A DNA stretch of 64,000 nucleotides from Thiobacillus sp. (GTDB lineage Bacteria > Pseudomonadota > Gammaproteobacteria > Burkholderiales > Thiobacillaceae). Shown one piece after another: positions 8,421 to 17,461 of the stretch. The first letter of the stretch is position 1, and every line of letters begins with the position of its first letter. The notes under the pieces are model-generated. The model was not told the DNA's origin. It saw only the letters and a program-made list of their open reading frames with translations, and made no database searches. Where the stretch lies: positions 1 to 64,000 of the forward strand of contig JANJWS010000067.1 of assembly GCA_024709425.1 (NCBI GenBank), in the 5' to 3' direction. Position numbers and translations under genes: made by a program.

Positions 8421-8497
8421 CGCGAGGCTCCAGGACAAGGAAGCCTGAATTCTAATGGGCCCTCACCCGGGCGCCAAAGATTCCGGTGCGCCGACAC

Positions 8498-8854
8498 TCA
8501 GCTGCCCGCCCCCATGGCGGATGACATGGCCTCGTCGGCCGCGCCGAGGCAGCGGAATGTCAGATGGTTGTCCACGGCAAAATTCATTACGAAACGGAAC
8601 GCGCCCGGATCTTCCTCGAGCAGTCGCATGTCGACGCGCAAGCCGCGCGTCCCCCCCAGCGTGACTGGCCGGACAGCCGGGGAGTAGCGCAGGAGCTTGT
8701 CGCGGCCGAAGCTGGAGAAGCGCCCCGCCAGCCGGTCGACCCAGTCGCTGGGACGAAACGGGCGCCCCGACGTCGTGATGCCGAGAATGAGCAGGGCGTC
8801 GCACGCATGGCTGGTGAACGCGTCGGCCGCAAGCACTTCGCCCATCGTGCTCAT
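8498..8854 (-). CDS. DUF3579 family protein
   Basis: A 118-residue cytoplasmic protein of unknown function. The core ILGITTSGRPFRPSDWVDRL, followed by FGRDKLLRYSPAVRPV and FAVDNHLTF, is the DUF3579 pattern known from betaproteobacteria. The ATG at 8854 overlaps the stop of the tandem TusA gene (ATGA), so its expression is probably coupled to sulfur transfer. No catalytic motif is evident. Confidence 0.75.
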   Translation of the reverse strand: MSTMGEVLAADAFTSHACDALLILGITTSGRPFRPSDWVDRLAGRFSSFGRDKLLRYSPAVRPVTLGGTRGLRVDMRLLEEDPGAFRFVMNFAVDNHLTFRCLGAADEAMSSAMGAGS

Positions 8855-9342
8855 CCCTTGCGGAGAAAGAAAGTCCATTGGCCGGGACCGGTCTGTTGAC
8901 TCTTCAGCAATACGGTGCCGGTCGCGGCGCACCATGCGCCGATCTCTTCCCGGCTGGCCGGGCAGGTACTGACGAGCTTCATGATCTGTCCCCAGAGCAT
9001 CCGGCTGAGCAGGCGGCTCGCTTCGATGACCGGGGCGGGGCACGACTGGCCGGTCAGGTCGAGCGTGGCATTGACGGCGATCGCTGCGTCCCTGCCCTTG
9101 CCGATGTGATATTCGGTCACGCCGTCCGCGCCACGTGCCGAACGGAGAATTTCATTTCCGGTCCGGGCTGCCCACGCAAACAGATCGTCGCGTATGCCGG
9201 GGCAATCCGAACGCAGCAAAAGGGTTTGCCCGGCACCGAGGCGGTCCAGCGCTTGCCGGAGACCCAGCAGGGGGTGGGGGCAGACCTGCCCCGTCATGTC
9301 GACGACGAGGGGCGGTTCAGGCGAAATCGTGTCTTGCGTCAT
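8851..9342 (-). CDS. tandem TusA-domain sulfurtransferase
   Basis: A 163-residue protein made of two TusA (SirA) domains. Each keeps the Cys-Pro-x-Pro sulfur-carrier motif, CPHP at 21-24 and CPAP at 101-104. TusA proteins pass persulfide sulfur between partners in tRNA thiolation and, in sulfur oxidisers, in dissimilatory sulfur oxidation. The ATG at 9342 follows AAGGAG by seven bases. The gene is divergent from cysB and coupled to the DUF3579 gene. Two domains in one chain is uncommon; the gene is not next to hdr, dsr or rhd genes here, so a role in sulfur oxidation is inferred from the organism only. Confidence 0.82.
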   Translation of the reverse strand: MTQDTISPEPPLVVDMTGQVCPHPLLGLRQALDRLGAGQTLLLRSDCPGIRDDLFAWAARTGNEILRSARGADGVTEYHIGKGRDAAIAVNATLDLTGQSCPAPVIEASRLLSRMLWGQIMKLVSTCPASREEIGAWCAATGTVLLKSQQTGPGQWTFFLRKG

Positions 9343-9497
9343 TGCAGTCTCCTTCGGTTGGCTTGCTGTGCGGCGCACGGCAGCTGTTTCGCCACCTTGG
9401 CGATGGGGGGGCATGGATCGGGAGCGTAGCAAGCATCGAAACCAAATAAAAAGAATAATGGGATATGATTTAATAACGCTTGGTTATATAGACGCCA
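9343..9497. promoter_or_regulatory. divergent promoter region between the tandem TusA gene and cysB
   Basis: About 155 bases separate the divergent starts. The cysB side (9441-9495) is strikingly AT-rich for this genome, with ATAAAAAG, ATATGATTTAATAA and TTATATA runs. This fits promoters and an autoregulatory LysR-type operator, but I cannot define exact boxes. Confidence 0.4.
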
Positions 9498-10439
9498 ATG
9501 AAACTCCAGCAGCTGCGCTATCTGTGCGAAGTCGCCCGGCAGGGCCTGAACGTCTCGGCTGCGGCGGAGCGGCTGCATACCTCGCAACCCGGCGTATCGA
9601 AACAGATCCGGCAGTTGGAAGAGGAACTGGGTGTCGACATCTTCGTGCGCAACGGCAAGCGGGTGGCCGAGGTGACCGAGCCGGGGAAGGCAATCCTGGC
9701 CATTGCGGAACGCGTGCTGCGGGAAGCGGAGAATCTCCGGCAGGCCGGCAAGGACTTCAGCAATGAGACCAGTGGCAGTCTGGTGATCGCGACGACGCAT
9801 ACACAGGCCCGCTATGCGCTGCCGGGGGCGGTGAAGGCCTTCGTGCAGCGCTATCCCGGCGTGAGTCTCGTGCTCCACCAGGGCAACCCAAGCCAGGTGG
9901 CGCAGATGGTAATTGCGGGCGAGGCCGACGTCGCCATCGCCACGGAAACCCTTGCCGAGGTCAAGGAGCTTGTCAGCCTGCCGTGTCACGCCTGGCACCA
10001 TGGCGTCATCGTCCGGCCGAGGCATCCGCTGCTGAAGGAACACGCGCTTTCTCTGGAGGCGATCGCGCGTTACCCGATCGTCACCTACGATACGGCGTTC
10101 GCAGGGCGTTCGCGCATCAACCGTGCGTTCGAGCGCAAGGGGCTTTCGCCGCGGGTCGTGCTGACGGCCATCGATTCGGACGTGATCAAGACCTATGTCG
10201 AACTCGGGCTCGGCATCGGCATCGTTGCCTGCATGGCCTTCGATCCGCGGCGCGACCGAGGCTTGCGTATGCTCGATGCGGGCCATCTGTTCGAAACCAG
10301 CACGACGCGCATCGGCCTGCGCCATGGCGCTTTTCTGCGGCGCTATGTGTACGACTTCATCCAGTCGTTTGCGCCGCAGTTGACGCGCGACATGGTGGAC
10401 GCTGCAATGCGCGGTGGCGGAATCGATTTCGAGATGTGA
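9498..10439 (+). CDS. cysB: LysR-family transcriptional regulator, CysB type
   Basis: CysB controls sulfur assimilation genes in response to N-acetylserine and sulfide or thiosulfate. The 313-residue protein starts MKLQQLRYLCEVARQGLNVS, the CysB-type winged helix-turn-helix, with LHTSQPGVSKQIRQLEEELG as the recognition region. The effector domain follows, with TTHTQARYALP and the GEADVAIATE segment typical of CysB. It is divergent from the tandem TusA gene, so it may regulate that gene as well as itself. Confidence 0.88.
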   Translation: MKLQQLRYLCEVARQGLNVSAAAERLHTSQPGVSKQIRQLEEELGVDIFVRNGKRVAEVTEPGKAILAIAERVLREAENLRQAGKDFSNETSGSLVIATTHTQARYALPGAVKAFVQRYPGVSLVLHQGNPSQVAQMVIAGEADVAIATETLAEVKELVSLPCHAWHHGVIVRPRHPLLKEHALSLEAIARYPIVTYDTAFAGRSRINRAFERKGLSPRVVLTAIDSDVIKTYVELGLGIGIVACMAFDPRRDRGLRMLDAGHLFETSTTRIGLRHGAFLRRYVYDFIQSFAPQLTRDMVDAAMRGGGIDFEM

Positions 10440-10454
10440 GTGGGGCGTTCCCGC

Positions 10455-12905
10455 CTATTTCCCGAGGTCCGGTGCATCCCCGAAATCGGACAGGCGCAGC
10501 GCGTTCAGTACCACCAGCAGGGAACTCGCCGACATGCCGATACCGGCGATCCAGGGCGTGACATGGCCGAGCGCGGCGGCGGGAATCGCGATGAGGTTGT
10601 AGCCCAGGGCCCAGCCGAGATTCTGGCGTACGATGCGCTGCGTCTGGCGGGCGAGTGCGACCCCCTCCGCGAGGGGGGCGAGCCGGCTGCCGAGCATCAC
10701 CATGTCGGCAGCGGCCTGCGCGACGTCGGTCCCTTCGCCCATGGCAATCGATACCTGCGCACCGGCGAGCACCGGTGCGTCGTTGATACCGTCGCCGACC
10801 ATGGCGACGATACGGCCGCCGGCCTGCAGCGTCTTCACGTAGGCGAGTTTGTCTTCCGGGAGCGTTCCGGCGCGCCACGTGCGGATGCCGAGTTGACCGG
10901 CCACTGTCTGCACGGGGGCTTCGCCGTCGCCCGACAGCAGATGCACGTGAAGTCCCTGTCGGCGCAGGGCCGCGAGTGCCTCGGCAGCGTCTGGGCGCAG
11001 CGTATCGCCGAGTGCAAACCAGGCGATGAGCTCACCGTCCTCTGCCAGCGCGACCCAGCTTTCGCCCGCGGCGGATGCGGGGGGCGCAGCGTCGTCGGCA
11101 GCAAAACGTGGGGTCCCAAGGCGGTAGGCGCGATCACCGATGCGGCCCTCGACACCGAGCCCGGGCGTGTTGCGCACGTCATGCGCAGCGAGCGGTGCGG
11201 CGATGTCCTCGCGCAACGCGCGTGCGATGGGATGCTCGGAACCGGCTTCGAGGGCGGCGGCGATGGCGCGCACCGCGTCGGCGCTGTGCCCGCCCACCGG
11301 CAGAACCTGACGCACCGACAGGCGTCCCAGGGTCAGCGTGCCGGTCTTGTCGAAGACGATGTCGGTGGCGCGGGCAAGCGTCTCCAGTGCATGGCCGCGC
11401 GTGGTGAGAAGCCCCAGCCGCGTCAGTCGTCCGGTGCCGGTGGTGAGCGCGGCAGGGGTGGCGAGCCCCAGTGCGCACGGGCAGGTGACGACCAGGATCG
11501 ACACCACGATCCACAGTGCGCGCGACGGGTCGAGGGTATACCATGCGTAGCCGACGAAGGCGGTGATGACGAGCAGCAGGCCGACGAACCACGCGGCGGC
11601 GCGGTCGGCGACCTGACCGATGCGCGGCTTCTCGCTCTGGGCGCGGTCGAGCAGGCGCACGATGGATGCCAGGCGGGTGTCGGCGCCGAGCTTCTCCACC
11701 CTCACCACCAGCGGGCTGACCTGGTTCAGACTGCCGCCGACCACGCGCGCCCCCGCCTGCTTGGAAACGGGCAGCGATTCCCCAGTCAGCATCGCTTCGC
11801 TCACTGCGCTCACGCCTTCGAGTACCACGCCGTCGGCCGGCAGCGTCTCGCCCGGCCGCACCAGTACGAGATCACCTGCCTTCAGTCGGGCCACGGGCAC
11901 CTGCTCGGTGTCGCGTTCGGGCCAGTGCGGCAGCCGCGCGGCGGCAGCGGGAATCAGCTTGACCAGTTCCTCGACTGCGGCGCCGGCCCGCCGTCGCGCA
12001 TTCATTTCGAGGAAGCGCCCGGTCAGCAGGAGGAAGACGAACATGTTGACCGAGTCGTAATAGACTTCGCCCTGTCCCGTGAAGGTGCTGTAGACGCTGG
12101 CGGCGAACGCCGTCGCCACGCCGAGCGCTACCGGCACGTCCATGCCCAGCGTCCGGCGCCGCAGATCTCGCCAGGTGCCGACGAAAAACGGCCATGCCGA
12201 ATAGCCCACCACCGGCAGCGTCAGCACGAGGCTCGCCCAGCGCATGAGTCCACGCACCTCATCGGTCATATCGGTCGCCGTGTAGGTTGGCAATGCGTAC
12301 ATCATCACCTGCATCATCCCGAGGCCGGCGATGGCGAGACGCCGGATCGCGGTGTTGCGCTCGCGCCGGTAGACGTCGTCTGAACGGCCGGGGTCGAAGG
12401 GGTGGGCGATGTAGCCGATATCGGACACCGCCTTGAGGATGGCGGAAAGCTGGATGCGGCGGTCATCCCAGCGTACCCGCGCACGGCGTGTGGCGTAGTT
12501 GATTTCCACCGAGAGAACGCCCGGCAAGGCCGCGATGTGGCGTTCATTGAGCCAGATGCATGCGGCGCAGACGATGTTTTCCAGGATCAGCGCCGCTTCG
12601 CGCAGGTGCTCGGCTTCAACGCGCACGAAGCTTTCCTGGATTTCCGGCAGGTCGTAGAGGCCAAGTTGCGCGAGTTCGGCTTCCTCCTCGCGGGGGGTGG
12701 CGGGTAGCGCGGTGCGATGCGTGTAGTACGCGCCCTGGCCGCTGTCGAGGATGGTCTGCGCCACCGCCTGGCAGCCGCGGCAGCAGGCCGCCCTGGTTTC
12801 GCCGTCGAACTGGATGGGATAGTGCGCGCCGGGTGGCAACGGTTGTCCGCAGTGGAAGCAGGACGAAAGAGACGGGGTGTCCGCGAGGCCGGGAGAGCGG
12901 CTCAC
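10455..12905 (-). CDS. ccoI: copper-transporting P1B-type ATPase, CcoI/FixI type
   Basis: An 816-residue inner-membrane ATPase that moves Cu(I) out of the cytoplasm; CcoI members supply copper to cbb3 cytochrome oxidase. The N-terminus carries CFHCG (16-20) and CCRGC (41-45), the FixI/CcoI metal-binding head, then an HMA domain whose motif is CAAC. The transport motif CPC sits in VVTCPCALGLATPAA. The phosphorylation site is DKTGTLTLG and the hinge is GDGINDAP. The start is GTG at 12905 behind a GGGGTGA-like site. No ccoNOP genes are nearby. A strongly structured stretch lies just upstream and may be part of its leader. Confidence 0.85.
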   Translation of the reverse strand: MSRSPGLADTPSLSSCFHCGQPLPPGAHYPIQFDGETRAACCRGCQAVAQTILDSGQGAYYTHRTALPATPREEEAELAQLGLYDLPEIQESFVRVEAEHLREAALILENIVCAACIWLNERHIAALPGVLSVEINYATRRARVRWDDRRIQLSAILKAVSDIGYIAHPFDPGRSDDVYRRERNTAIRRLAIAGLGMMQVMMYALPTYTATDMTDEVRGLMRWASLVLTLPVVGYSAWPFFVGTWRDLRRRTLGMDVPVALGVATAFAASVYSTFTGQGEVYYDSVNMFVFLLLTGRFLEMNARRRAGAAVEELVKLIPAAAARLPHWPERDTEQVPVARLKAGDLVLVRPGETLPADGVVLEGVSAVSEAMLTGESLPVSKQAGARVVGGSLNQVSPLVVRVEKLGADTRLASIVRLLDRAQSEKPRIGQVADRAAAWFVGLLLVITAFVGYAWYTLDPSRALWIVVSILVVTCPCALGLATPAALTTGTGRLTRLGLLTTRGHALETLARATDIVFDKTGTLTLGRLSVRQVLPVGGHSADAVRAIAAALEAGSEHPIARALREDIAAPLAAHDVRNTPGLGVEGRIGDRAYRLGTPRFAADDAAPPASAAGESWVALAEDGELIAWFALGDTLRPDAAEALAALRRQGLHVHLLSGDGEAPVQTVAGQLGIRTWRAGTLPEDKLAYVKTLQAGGRIVAMVGDGINDAPVLAGAQVSIAMGEGTDVAQAAADMVMLGSRLAPLAEGVALARQTQRIVRQNLGWALGYNLIAIPAAALGHVTPWIAGIGMSASSLLVVLNALRLSDFGDAPDLGK

Positions 12906-12955
12906 GAATCACCCCGCAGGAGGACGCCCGAATACGGCAGGCCCGGGAGAGAGGA

Positions 12956-13080
12956 CGGGTTTGCCGTGGGCGTCAGACACAACACTTTTTCGGAAGCGGC
13001 CGTGGTCGCCAGAATGCCGGAGCGCCGGGTAAGCGCTCCGGTCGGCAAACCCGGTGCCGAAGCTCGTGACTTCGGCACCG
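12956..13080. other. structured intergenic region, three stable stems
   Basis: The 382-bp gap 12906-13287 between ccoI and aat contains a compact fold. CGGGTTTGCCG (12956-12966) pairs with CGGCAAACCCG (13043-13053), enclosing a stem of CCGGAGCGC (13017-13025) with GCGCTCCGG (13033-13041). Directly next to it CGGTGCCGAAG (13052-13062) pairs with CTTCGGCACCG (13070-13080). No U-run follows on either strand, so it does not look like a simple terminator. On the minus strand it would sit in the ccoI leader. I do not recognise the RNA family. Confidence 0.5.
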
Positions 13081-13287
13081 ATCCGGAAAATCCGAGTCCG
13101 CGTATTACTGTCGCCATTCCTCAATCGCTGCCATGTCCGATTCGAAGACGGCGCAAAAAGCTCGCATTATAAGCTGGCTGCGATACCAAACCGCCAACAA
13201 GCGAGTCGATACATAACAGTATTGAAGATGCGCATATCATAATATAAACAAGTATTCGCTGCAAGCAGGGGGCGCGCTTCCTTTAAC
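13081..13287. other. AT-rich upstream region of aat
   Basis: Non-coding stretch with low GC between 13160 and 13260, including GCATTATAAG, CATATCATAATATAAAC and similar runs that could serve as -10 elements for aat and, on the minus strand, ccoI. No defined operator is seen. Confidence 0.35.
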
Positions 13288-13989
13288 ATGGAGGATATGT
13301 CGGAAACGTATCCGAAGACCTTCGGTTTTCCTCCCGTGGCGGCAGCGCTCACCGACCCCAACGGCCTGCTGGCGGTGGGTGGCGACTTGTCACCGGCACG
13401 CCTGCTCGACGCATACCGCCACGGCATCTTCCCCTGGTTCAACCCCGGTGAGCCGATCCTCTGGTGGAGCCCGGACCCGCGCATGGTGCTGGTGCCGGGC
13501 GAGGTTCGCGTCACCCGCTCGCTGGCAAAGCGCCTGCGCAATGGCGGTTTCGAACTGCGCGTCGATACCGCCTTCGTCGAGGTGATGCGCGGCTGCGCCG
13601 CCCCGCGTGGAGGCGACGCCGGCACCTGGATTTCACCGATGATGGTCGCGGCCTACAGCCGCCTGTTCGAGGCGGGCTATGCGCATTCGGTGGAAAGCTG
13701 GCACGACGGCCGCCTGGTCGGCGGGCTGTATGGGGTGGCGATCGGGCGCATGTTCTACGGTGAATCCATGTTCAGCCGCATGACCGACGCGTCCAAGGTG
13801 GCGCTGGTCAGGCTGGCACGGCAGCTGCAGGCCTGGAGGTTCGGCCTCATCGACTGCCAGATGGAGACGCCGCATCTTGCCAGCATGGGCGCGCGGCCCA
13901 TCGAACGCGCGGCATTCGTGGCACACCTCTCGGAATTGGTACACTTGCCGCATCGGCCTGGCCCGTGGCATTTCGATGCATCCGACTGA
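13288..13989 (+). CDS. aat: leucyl/phenylalanyl-tRNA--protein transferase
   Basis: Aat adds Leu or Phe from charged tRNA to proteins with N-terminal Arg or Lys, marking them for ClpS/ClpAP degradation. The 233-residue protein has the usual [23 protein letters not shown] opening, [17 protein letters not shown] and [18 protein letters not shown]. Two starts are possible, ATG at 13288 and ATG at 13297; neither has an ideally spaced ribosome site. It overlaps bpt downstream by 14 bases, joining the two N-degron enzymes in one operon. Confidence 0.94.
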   Translation: MEDMSETYPKTFGFPPVAAALTDPNGLLAVGGDLSPARLLDAYRHGIFPWFNPGEPILWWSPDPRMVLVPGEVRVTRSLAKRLRNGGFELRVDTAFVEVMRGCAAPRGGDAGTWISPMMVAAYSRLFEAGYAHSVESWHDGRLVGGLYGVAIGRMFYGESMFSRMTDASKVALVRLARQLQAWRFGLIDCQMETPHLASMGARPIERAAFVAHLSELVHLPHRPGPWHFDASD

Positions 13990-14704
13990 ACCGCCCTTCC
14001 AGCGCATCCAGTTCTACCTGACCGCGCACTACGACTGCAGCTATCTGCCGGGGCAGCGCGCGCGCTCGCAGGTTGCCACGCCGGCGCACCTTATCGATGC
14101 CCATGCCTACAGCGCGCTGATCCGTGCCGGCTTTCGTCGCAGTGGGCAGTTCACCTATCGCCCACATTGCGAGCACTGTCACGCCTGCGTACCGGTGCGG
14201 GTCGCTATCGCCGGTTTCACACCCAGCCGCACCCAGCGCCGCTGTCTGAAGCGCAACCGTCACCTGGTGGCGCGCTTCCTTCCGCTGGACTTTCACGAGG
14301 AACACTACGCGCTGTATCGCGCCTATCTTGGCAGCCGTCATGCCGGCGGCGGCATGGACCGCGACGGCCCTGACCAGTACACCCAGTTCCTGCTGTCGTC
14401 CAACGTCGATTCGATGCTGGTGGAATTCCGCGACGGTGACGAGTTGGTGATGGTTTCGGTCATCGACCAGGTGGAGGATGGTCTGTCGGCGGTCTACACC
14501 TTCTTCGACCCCGCGCGCGAAGCACAGAGCCTGGGCGTCTACGGCGTGCTGTGGCAGATCGAGCTGGCCAGGCGGCTGGAGCAGCCGTACCTCTATCTCG
14601 GTTACTGGATCGCGGCGAGCCGCAAGATGGCGTACAAGCAGCAGTACATGCCGCTCCAAGGTCTTCGCGACGGTCGCTGGCAGGTGATTTTTCCTGCTGT
14701 ATGA
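13976..14704 (+). CDS. bpt: aspartate/glutamate leucyltransferase (Bpt)
   Basis: Bpt transfers Leu to proteins with N-terminal Asp or Glu, working with Aat in the N-degron pathway. The 242-residue protein starts [16 protein letters not shown] and contains [16 protein letters not shown], the cysteine-rich segment typical of the ATE family, and [17 protein letters not shown] near the end. The ATG at 13976 lies inside the end of aat; a longer frame upstream is antisense-like and lacks homology. The stop overlaps the next ATG (ATGA). Confidence 0.92.
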   Translation: MHPTEPPFQRIQFYLTAHYDCSYLPGQRARSQVATPAHLIDAHAYSALIRAGFRRSGQFTYRPHCEHCHACVPVRVAIAGFTPSRTQRRCLKRNRHLVARFLPLDFHEEHYALYRAYLGSRHAGGGMDRDGPDQYTQFLLSSNVDSMLVEFRDGDELVMVSVIDQVEDGLSAVYTFFDPAREAQSLGVYGVLWQIELARRLEQPYLYLGYWIAASRKMAYKQQYMPLQGLRDGRWQVIFPAV

Positions 14705-15525
14705 GGCGTCTGTCGCTGCTTTTCGCGACGACGTTCCTCGCCGGCTGCGCGCTGACGGTGAGCGATCCGCGCGCGCTCCGGCCGATCGAAGGCTTCGTGC
14801 CGCTGGCGAGCGATTCGCGCGTATGGGTGGAACCGGGCTTCGAAGCCTATGGCGCACGCGTGGCGGCGGAGCTGCCAGGGGCTATGGCAAGGGTCGAGGC
14901 GGCCCACTACCTGCCGTTCGCGCATCCGCCGCGCATCCATGTGTGCGGCACGGATGCTTGTTTCCGGCGCCACGTGCTGACGCCGAAGCTCTCTGCTGCC
15001 GTCGTCCCGGACAACCGCCTCGTCCTCTCGCCCAACCTCGACAGCAGGGAAGTGCGCCGCCTGCCCGCGCTGCTGGTGCATGAGCTCGCCCACCTGCACC
15101 TGGGGCAGCGCATCGGGCATTACCATCCGACCCTGCCCGTGTGGTTCCACGAAGGTTGGGCCGCGCTCGTCGCCGAGGGCGGCGGTGCGGAATACGCCAG
15201 CGACGTGCAGGCCATCGAGGCCATCCGCACCGGTCGGCGCGTCAACCTCTCGGCGCGCGACGCGCCCGGCAAGCGCCACCGCGCCGGCGCCTCTCGCCTC
15301 AATGTCTTCGAGTTCTACCGACAGTCCATGCTGCTGGTCGGCTGGCTGAAGGCGCAGGACGAGGCGCGCTTCCGCCAACTCGTGCTCGCGGTGCAGGCCA
15401 ATGCGGATTTCGAGATTGCCTTTTGGGACGTCTACGGGCAGGCGCCTGCTGATCGCCTCGCCGGCTTCTTCGACGGCGTTCTGGGGGATAATTCCCCCAT
15501 CCAGGCCGGCCCGGCCCAACCCTGA
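14701..15525 (+). CDS. putative zinc metallopeptidase lipoprotein
   Basis: A 274-residue lipoprotein with a signal peptide ending FLAG-C16. The zincin motif HELAH is at residues 127-131, followed by [16 protein letters not shown], as in gluzincins of the peptidase MA-like group. It probably acts in the periplasm or on the outer membrane; the substrate is unknown. The ATG at 14701 overlaps the bpt stop. It ends eight bases before thyA. Its 3' end contains a perfect hairpin, GGGGGA-TAA-TTCCCCC, within the coding sequence. Confidence 0.72.
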   Translation: MRRLSLLFATTFLAGCALTVSDPRALRPIEGFVPLASDSRVWVEPGFEAYGARVAAELPGAMARVEAAHYLPFAHPPRIHVCGTDACFRRHVLTPKLSAAVVPDNRLVLSPNLDSREVRRLPALLVHELAHLHLGQRIGHYHPTLPVWFHEGWAALVAEGGGAEYASDVQAIEAIRTGRRVNLSARDAPGKRHRAGASRLNVFEFYRQSMLLVGWLKAQDEARFRQLVLAVQANADFEIAFWDVYGQAPADRLAGFFDGVLGDNSPIQAGPAQP

Positions 15526-15533
15526 CGCATGCG

Positions 15534-16328
15534 ATGAAAGCCTACCTCGACCTGATGCGCCATGTGCTCGAACATGGCACCAAGAAAGACGACCGCACCG
15601 GCACCGGCACCCTTTCGGTGTTCGGCTGGCAGACGCGTTATGACCTAGGTGCGGGCTTTCCGCTCGTCACCACGAAGAAATGCCATCTGCGCTCGATCAT
15701 CCACGAGTTGCTGTGGTTCCTCCAGGGCGACACCAACATTCGCTACCTGAAGGACAACGGGGTTTCGATCTGGGACGAATGGGCCGACGCGAATGGCGAC
15801 CTCGGCCCGGTGTATGGTCACCAGTGGCGCAGCTGGCCCAGGCCAGACGGCGGGTCGATCGACCAGATTGCGGAAGTGGTGAAGACGCTCCGGACCAATC
15901 CAGATTCCCGGCGCATCATCGTTTCCGCTTGGAACGTCGCCGACCTCGACCGGATGGCGCTGGCGCCGTGCCATGCCTTCTTCCAGTTCTACGTCGCCGA
16001 CGGCAAGCTCTCGTGCCAGCTGTACCAGCGCAGTGCTGACATCTTCCTCGGCGTGCCGTTCAACATCGCCTCGTACGCGTTGCTGACGATGATGATGGCG
16101 CAGGCCACCGGGCTGAAACCGGGCGATTTTGTGCATACCCTGGGCGATGCCCACCTCTATCTCAACCACCTCGATCAGGCGCGCGAGCAGTTGGGCCGTG
16201 AACCGCGTCCCCTGCCCACCATGACGCTGAATCCGGCGGTACAGGATCTGTTCGCCTTCCGTTTCGAGGACTTCACGCTCACCGGCTACGACCCGCATCC
16301 GGCGATCAAGGCGCCGGTGGCGGTGTGA
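15534..16328 (+). CDS. thyA: thymidylate synthase
   Basis: ThyA methylates dUMP to dTMP using methylene-tetrahydrofolate. The 264-residue length is standard. Visible motifs include [12 protein letters not shown] near the N-terminus, the catalytic cysteine in [12 protein letters not shown], and [18 protein letters not shown]. It is followed, after a palindromic repeat, by folA, which regenerates tetrahydrofolate from the dihydrofolate made here. Confidence 0.97.
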   Translation: MKAYLDLMRHVLEHGTKKDDRTGTGTLSVFGWQTRYDLGAGFPLVTTKKCHLRSIIHELLWFLQGDTNIRYLKDNGVSIWDEWADANGDLGPVYGHQWRSWPRPDGGSIDQIAEVVKTLRTNPDSRRIIVSAWNVADLDRMALAPCHAFFQFYVADGKLSCQLYQRSADIFLGVPFNIASYALLTMMMAQATGLKPGDFVHTLGDAHLYLNHLDQAREQLGREPRPLPTMTLNPAVQDLFAFRFEDFTLTGYDPHPAIKAPVAV

Positions 16329-16352
16329 GCAAGGCCATCAACCACAGAGACA

Positions 16353-16399
16353 CAGAGGCACAGAGGCAAGACGGTTTTCTCCGTGCCTCGGTGCCTCTG
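16353..16399. repeat. palindromic CACAGAGGCACAGAGG-type intergenic repeat
   Basis: CAGAGGCACAGAGGCA (16353-16368) is the inverted copy of TGCCTCGGTGCCTCTG (16384-16399), with one mismatch and a 15-base loop. Repeats of this CACAGAG type are scattered in many bacterial genomes; only one copy is in the window. It sits between thyA and folA, and the folA ribosome site (AGAGG) follows immediately. Confidence 0.65.
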
Positions 16400-16414
16400 T
16401 CGTAAGAGGTTTTC

Positions 16415-16903
16415 ATGCCCCGAATCAGCGTCATCGCCGCGCTTGCCAGAAACCGCATCATCGGCATCGAAAACCGCCTGCCGTGGCGGCTGCCTGAAGA
16501 TCTCGCACACTTCAAGGCCTTGACCCTGAACCACCCCATCCTGATGGGCCGCAAGACCTTCGAGTCGCTCGGCCGCCCGCTGCCGGGACGCACCAACATC
16601 GTCATCACCCGCAACCCCGACTACCGCAAGGACGGCTGCCTGGTTGCTGCTTCCATTCCAGCGGCGCTTGCGCTGTGCGAGGACGCCGACGAAGTCTTCT
16701 TCATCGGCGGCGCCGACCTCTACGCCCAGGCCATTCCGTTGGCCGACCGTCTGTATCTCACAGAAGTCGACATCGAAGCCGAGGGCGATGCCTGGTTTCC
16801 GGACTACGACCGCGGTGCGTTCAGGGAAGTCTCGCGCGAGTCGCACATCGGCGAGAAGGGCGATGCGCTGGGGTTTGCTTTTGTGGTGTACGAACGGGTG
16901 TGA
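16415..16903 (+). CDS. folA: dihydrofolate reductase
   Basis: FolA reduces dihydrofolate to tetrahydrofolate. The 162-residue protein has ISVIAALARNRIIGIENRLPWRLPEDL, where the acidic active-site residue and Trp lie, then MGRKTFESLGRPLPGR and FIGGADLYAQAI. AGAGG lies a few bases before the ATG. It forms a functional pair with thyA upstream. Confidence 0.96.
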   Translation: MPRISVIAALARNRIIGIENRLPWRLPEDLAHFKALTLNHPILMGRKTFESLGRPLPGRTNIVITRNPDYRKDGCLVAASIPAALALCEDADEVFFIGGADLYAQAIPLADRLYLTEVDIEAEGDAWFPDYDRGAFREVSRESHIGEKGDALGFAFVVYERV

Positions 16904-17017
16904 TGTTTGGGCTTGTCAGCCCAAGCGACGACGCTCTAGCGTGGTCCGCAGGTTTTTTGAATGGTCAAGGGAATGCAGAATGAATGATCGCAACGGAATG
17001 ACGCCCAGGCCTGCAGT

Positions 17018-17356
17018 ATGAGCGGCTTGCCCAAGTGTCCGCAGTGCGGTTCGGAATACGCCTACGAAGACGGCTTCATGGTTGTGTGTCCGGAATGCTC
17101 GCACGAATGGGCGAAGGATGCGCCCCTGGCGACGGACGAGGTGCGCGTCGTGCGCGATTCCAACGGCAATGTGCTGGCGGATGGTGACACGGTGACGGTG
17201 ATCAAGGACTTGAAGGTGAAGGGCTCGTCGCTGGTCGTCAAGGTCGGGACCAAGGTCAAGAATATTCGCCTGGTCGAAGGCGATCACGACATCGACTGCA
17301 AGATCGATGGCATCGGTGCCATGCAGCTGAAATCGGAGTTTGTCAGGAAGGCATAG
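17018..17356 (+). CDS. yjdM: YjdM/PhnA-family zinc ribbon protein
   Basis: A 112-residue cytoplasmic protein with an N-terminal zinc ribbon, CPQCG at residues 7-11 and CPEC near 27-30, and a C-terminal beta domain ([36 protein letters not shown]). The family was once named PhnA, but a role in phosphonate breakdown is not established. A bidirectional terminator follows. Confidence 0.9.
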   Translation: MSGLPKCPQCGSEYAYEDGFMVVCPECSHEWAKDAPLATDEVRVVRDSNGNVLADGDTVTVIKDLKVKGSSLVVKVGTKVKNIRLVEGDHDIDCKIDGIGAMQLKSEFVRKA

Positions 17357-17385
17357 CAGGTGGATTCCACCAGGAACCAGCAGTG

Positions 17386-17412
17386 AAAAACGGGGCTACC
17401 CCCCCGTTTTTC
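17386..17412. terminator. bidirectional terminator between yjdM and the thioredoxin gene
   Basis: AAAAACGGGG pairs with CCCCGTTTTT around a short loop. The T-run on the plus strand would end the yjdM transcript. The same structure has a T-run on the minus strand and would end the TlpA-like gene. Confidence 0.8.
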
Positions 17413-17461
17413 ATTGCCGCAATGGCCTTTCCCCTGTCCGCTATCACTTCGGTTTACGGCT

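Noticed and set aside
6446..8497. Cobalamin riboswitch near the BtuC-like permease
   Set aside because: Neither the gap before the PPIase gene nor the region after the permease shows a B12-box-like sequence or a large conserved fold.
12902..13117. 71-codon frame on the minus strand before ccoI
   Set aside because: It covers the three-stem structured region, has no ribosome site and no recognisable domain; the stems explain the sequence better.
15486..15502. GGGGGATAATTCCCCC hairpin as a terminator before thyA
   Set aside because: It lies within the lipoprotein coding sequence and has no T-run.
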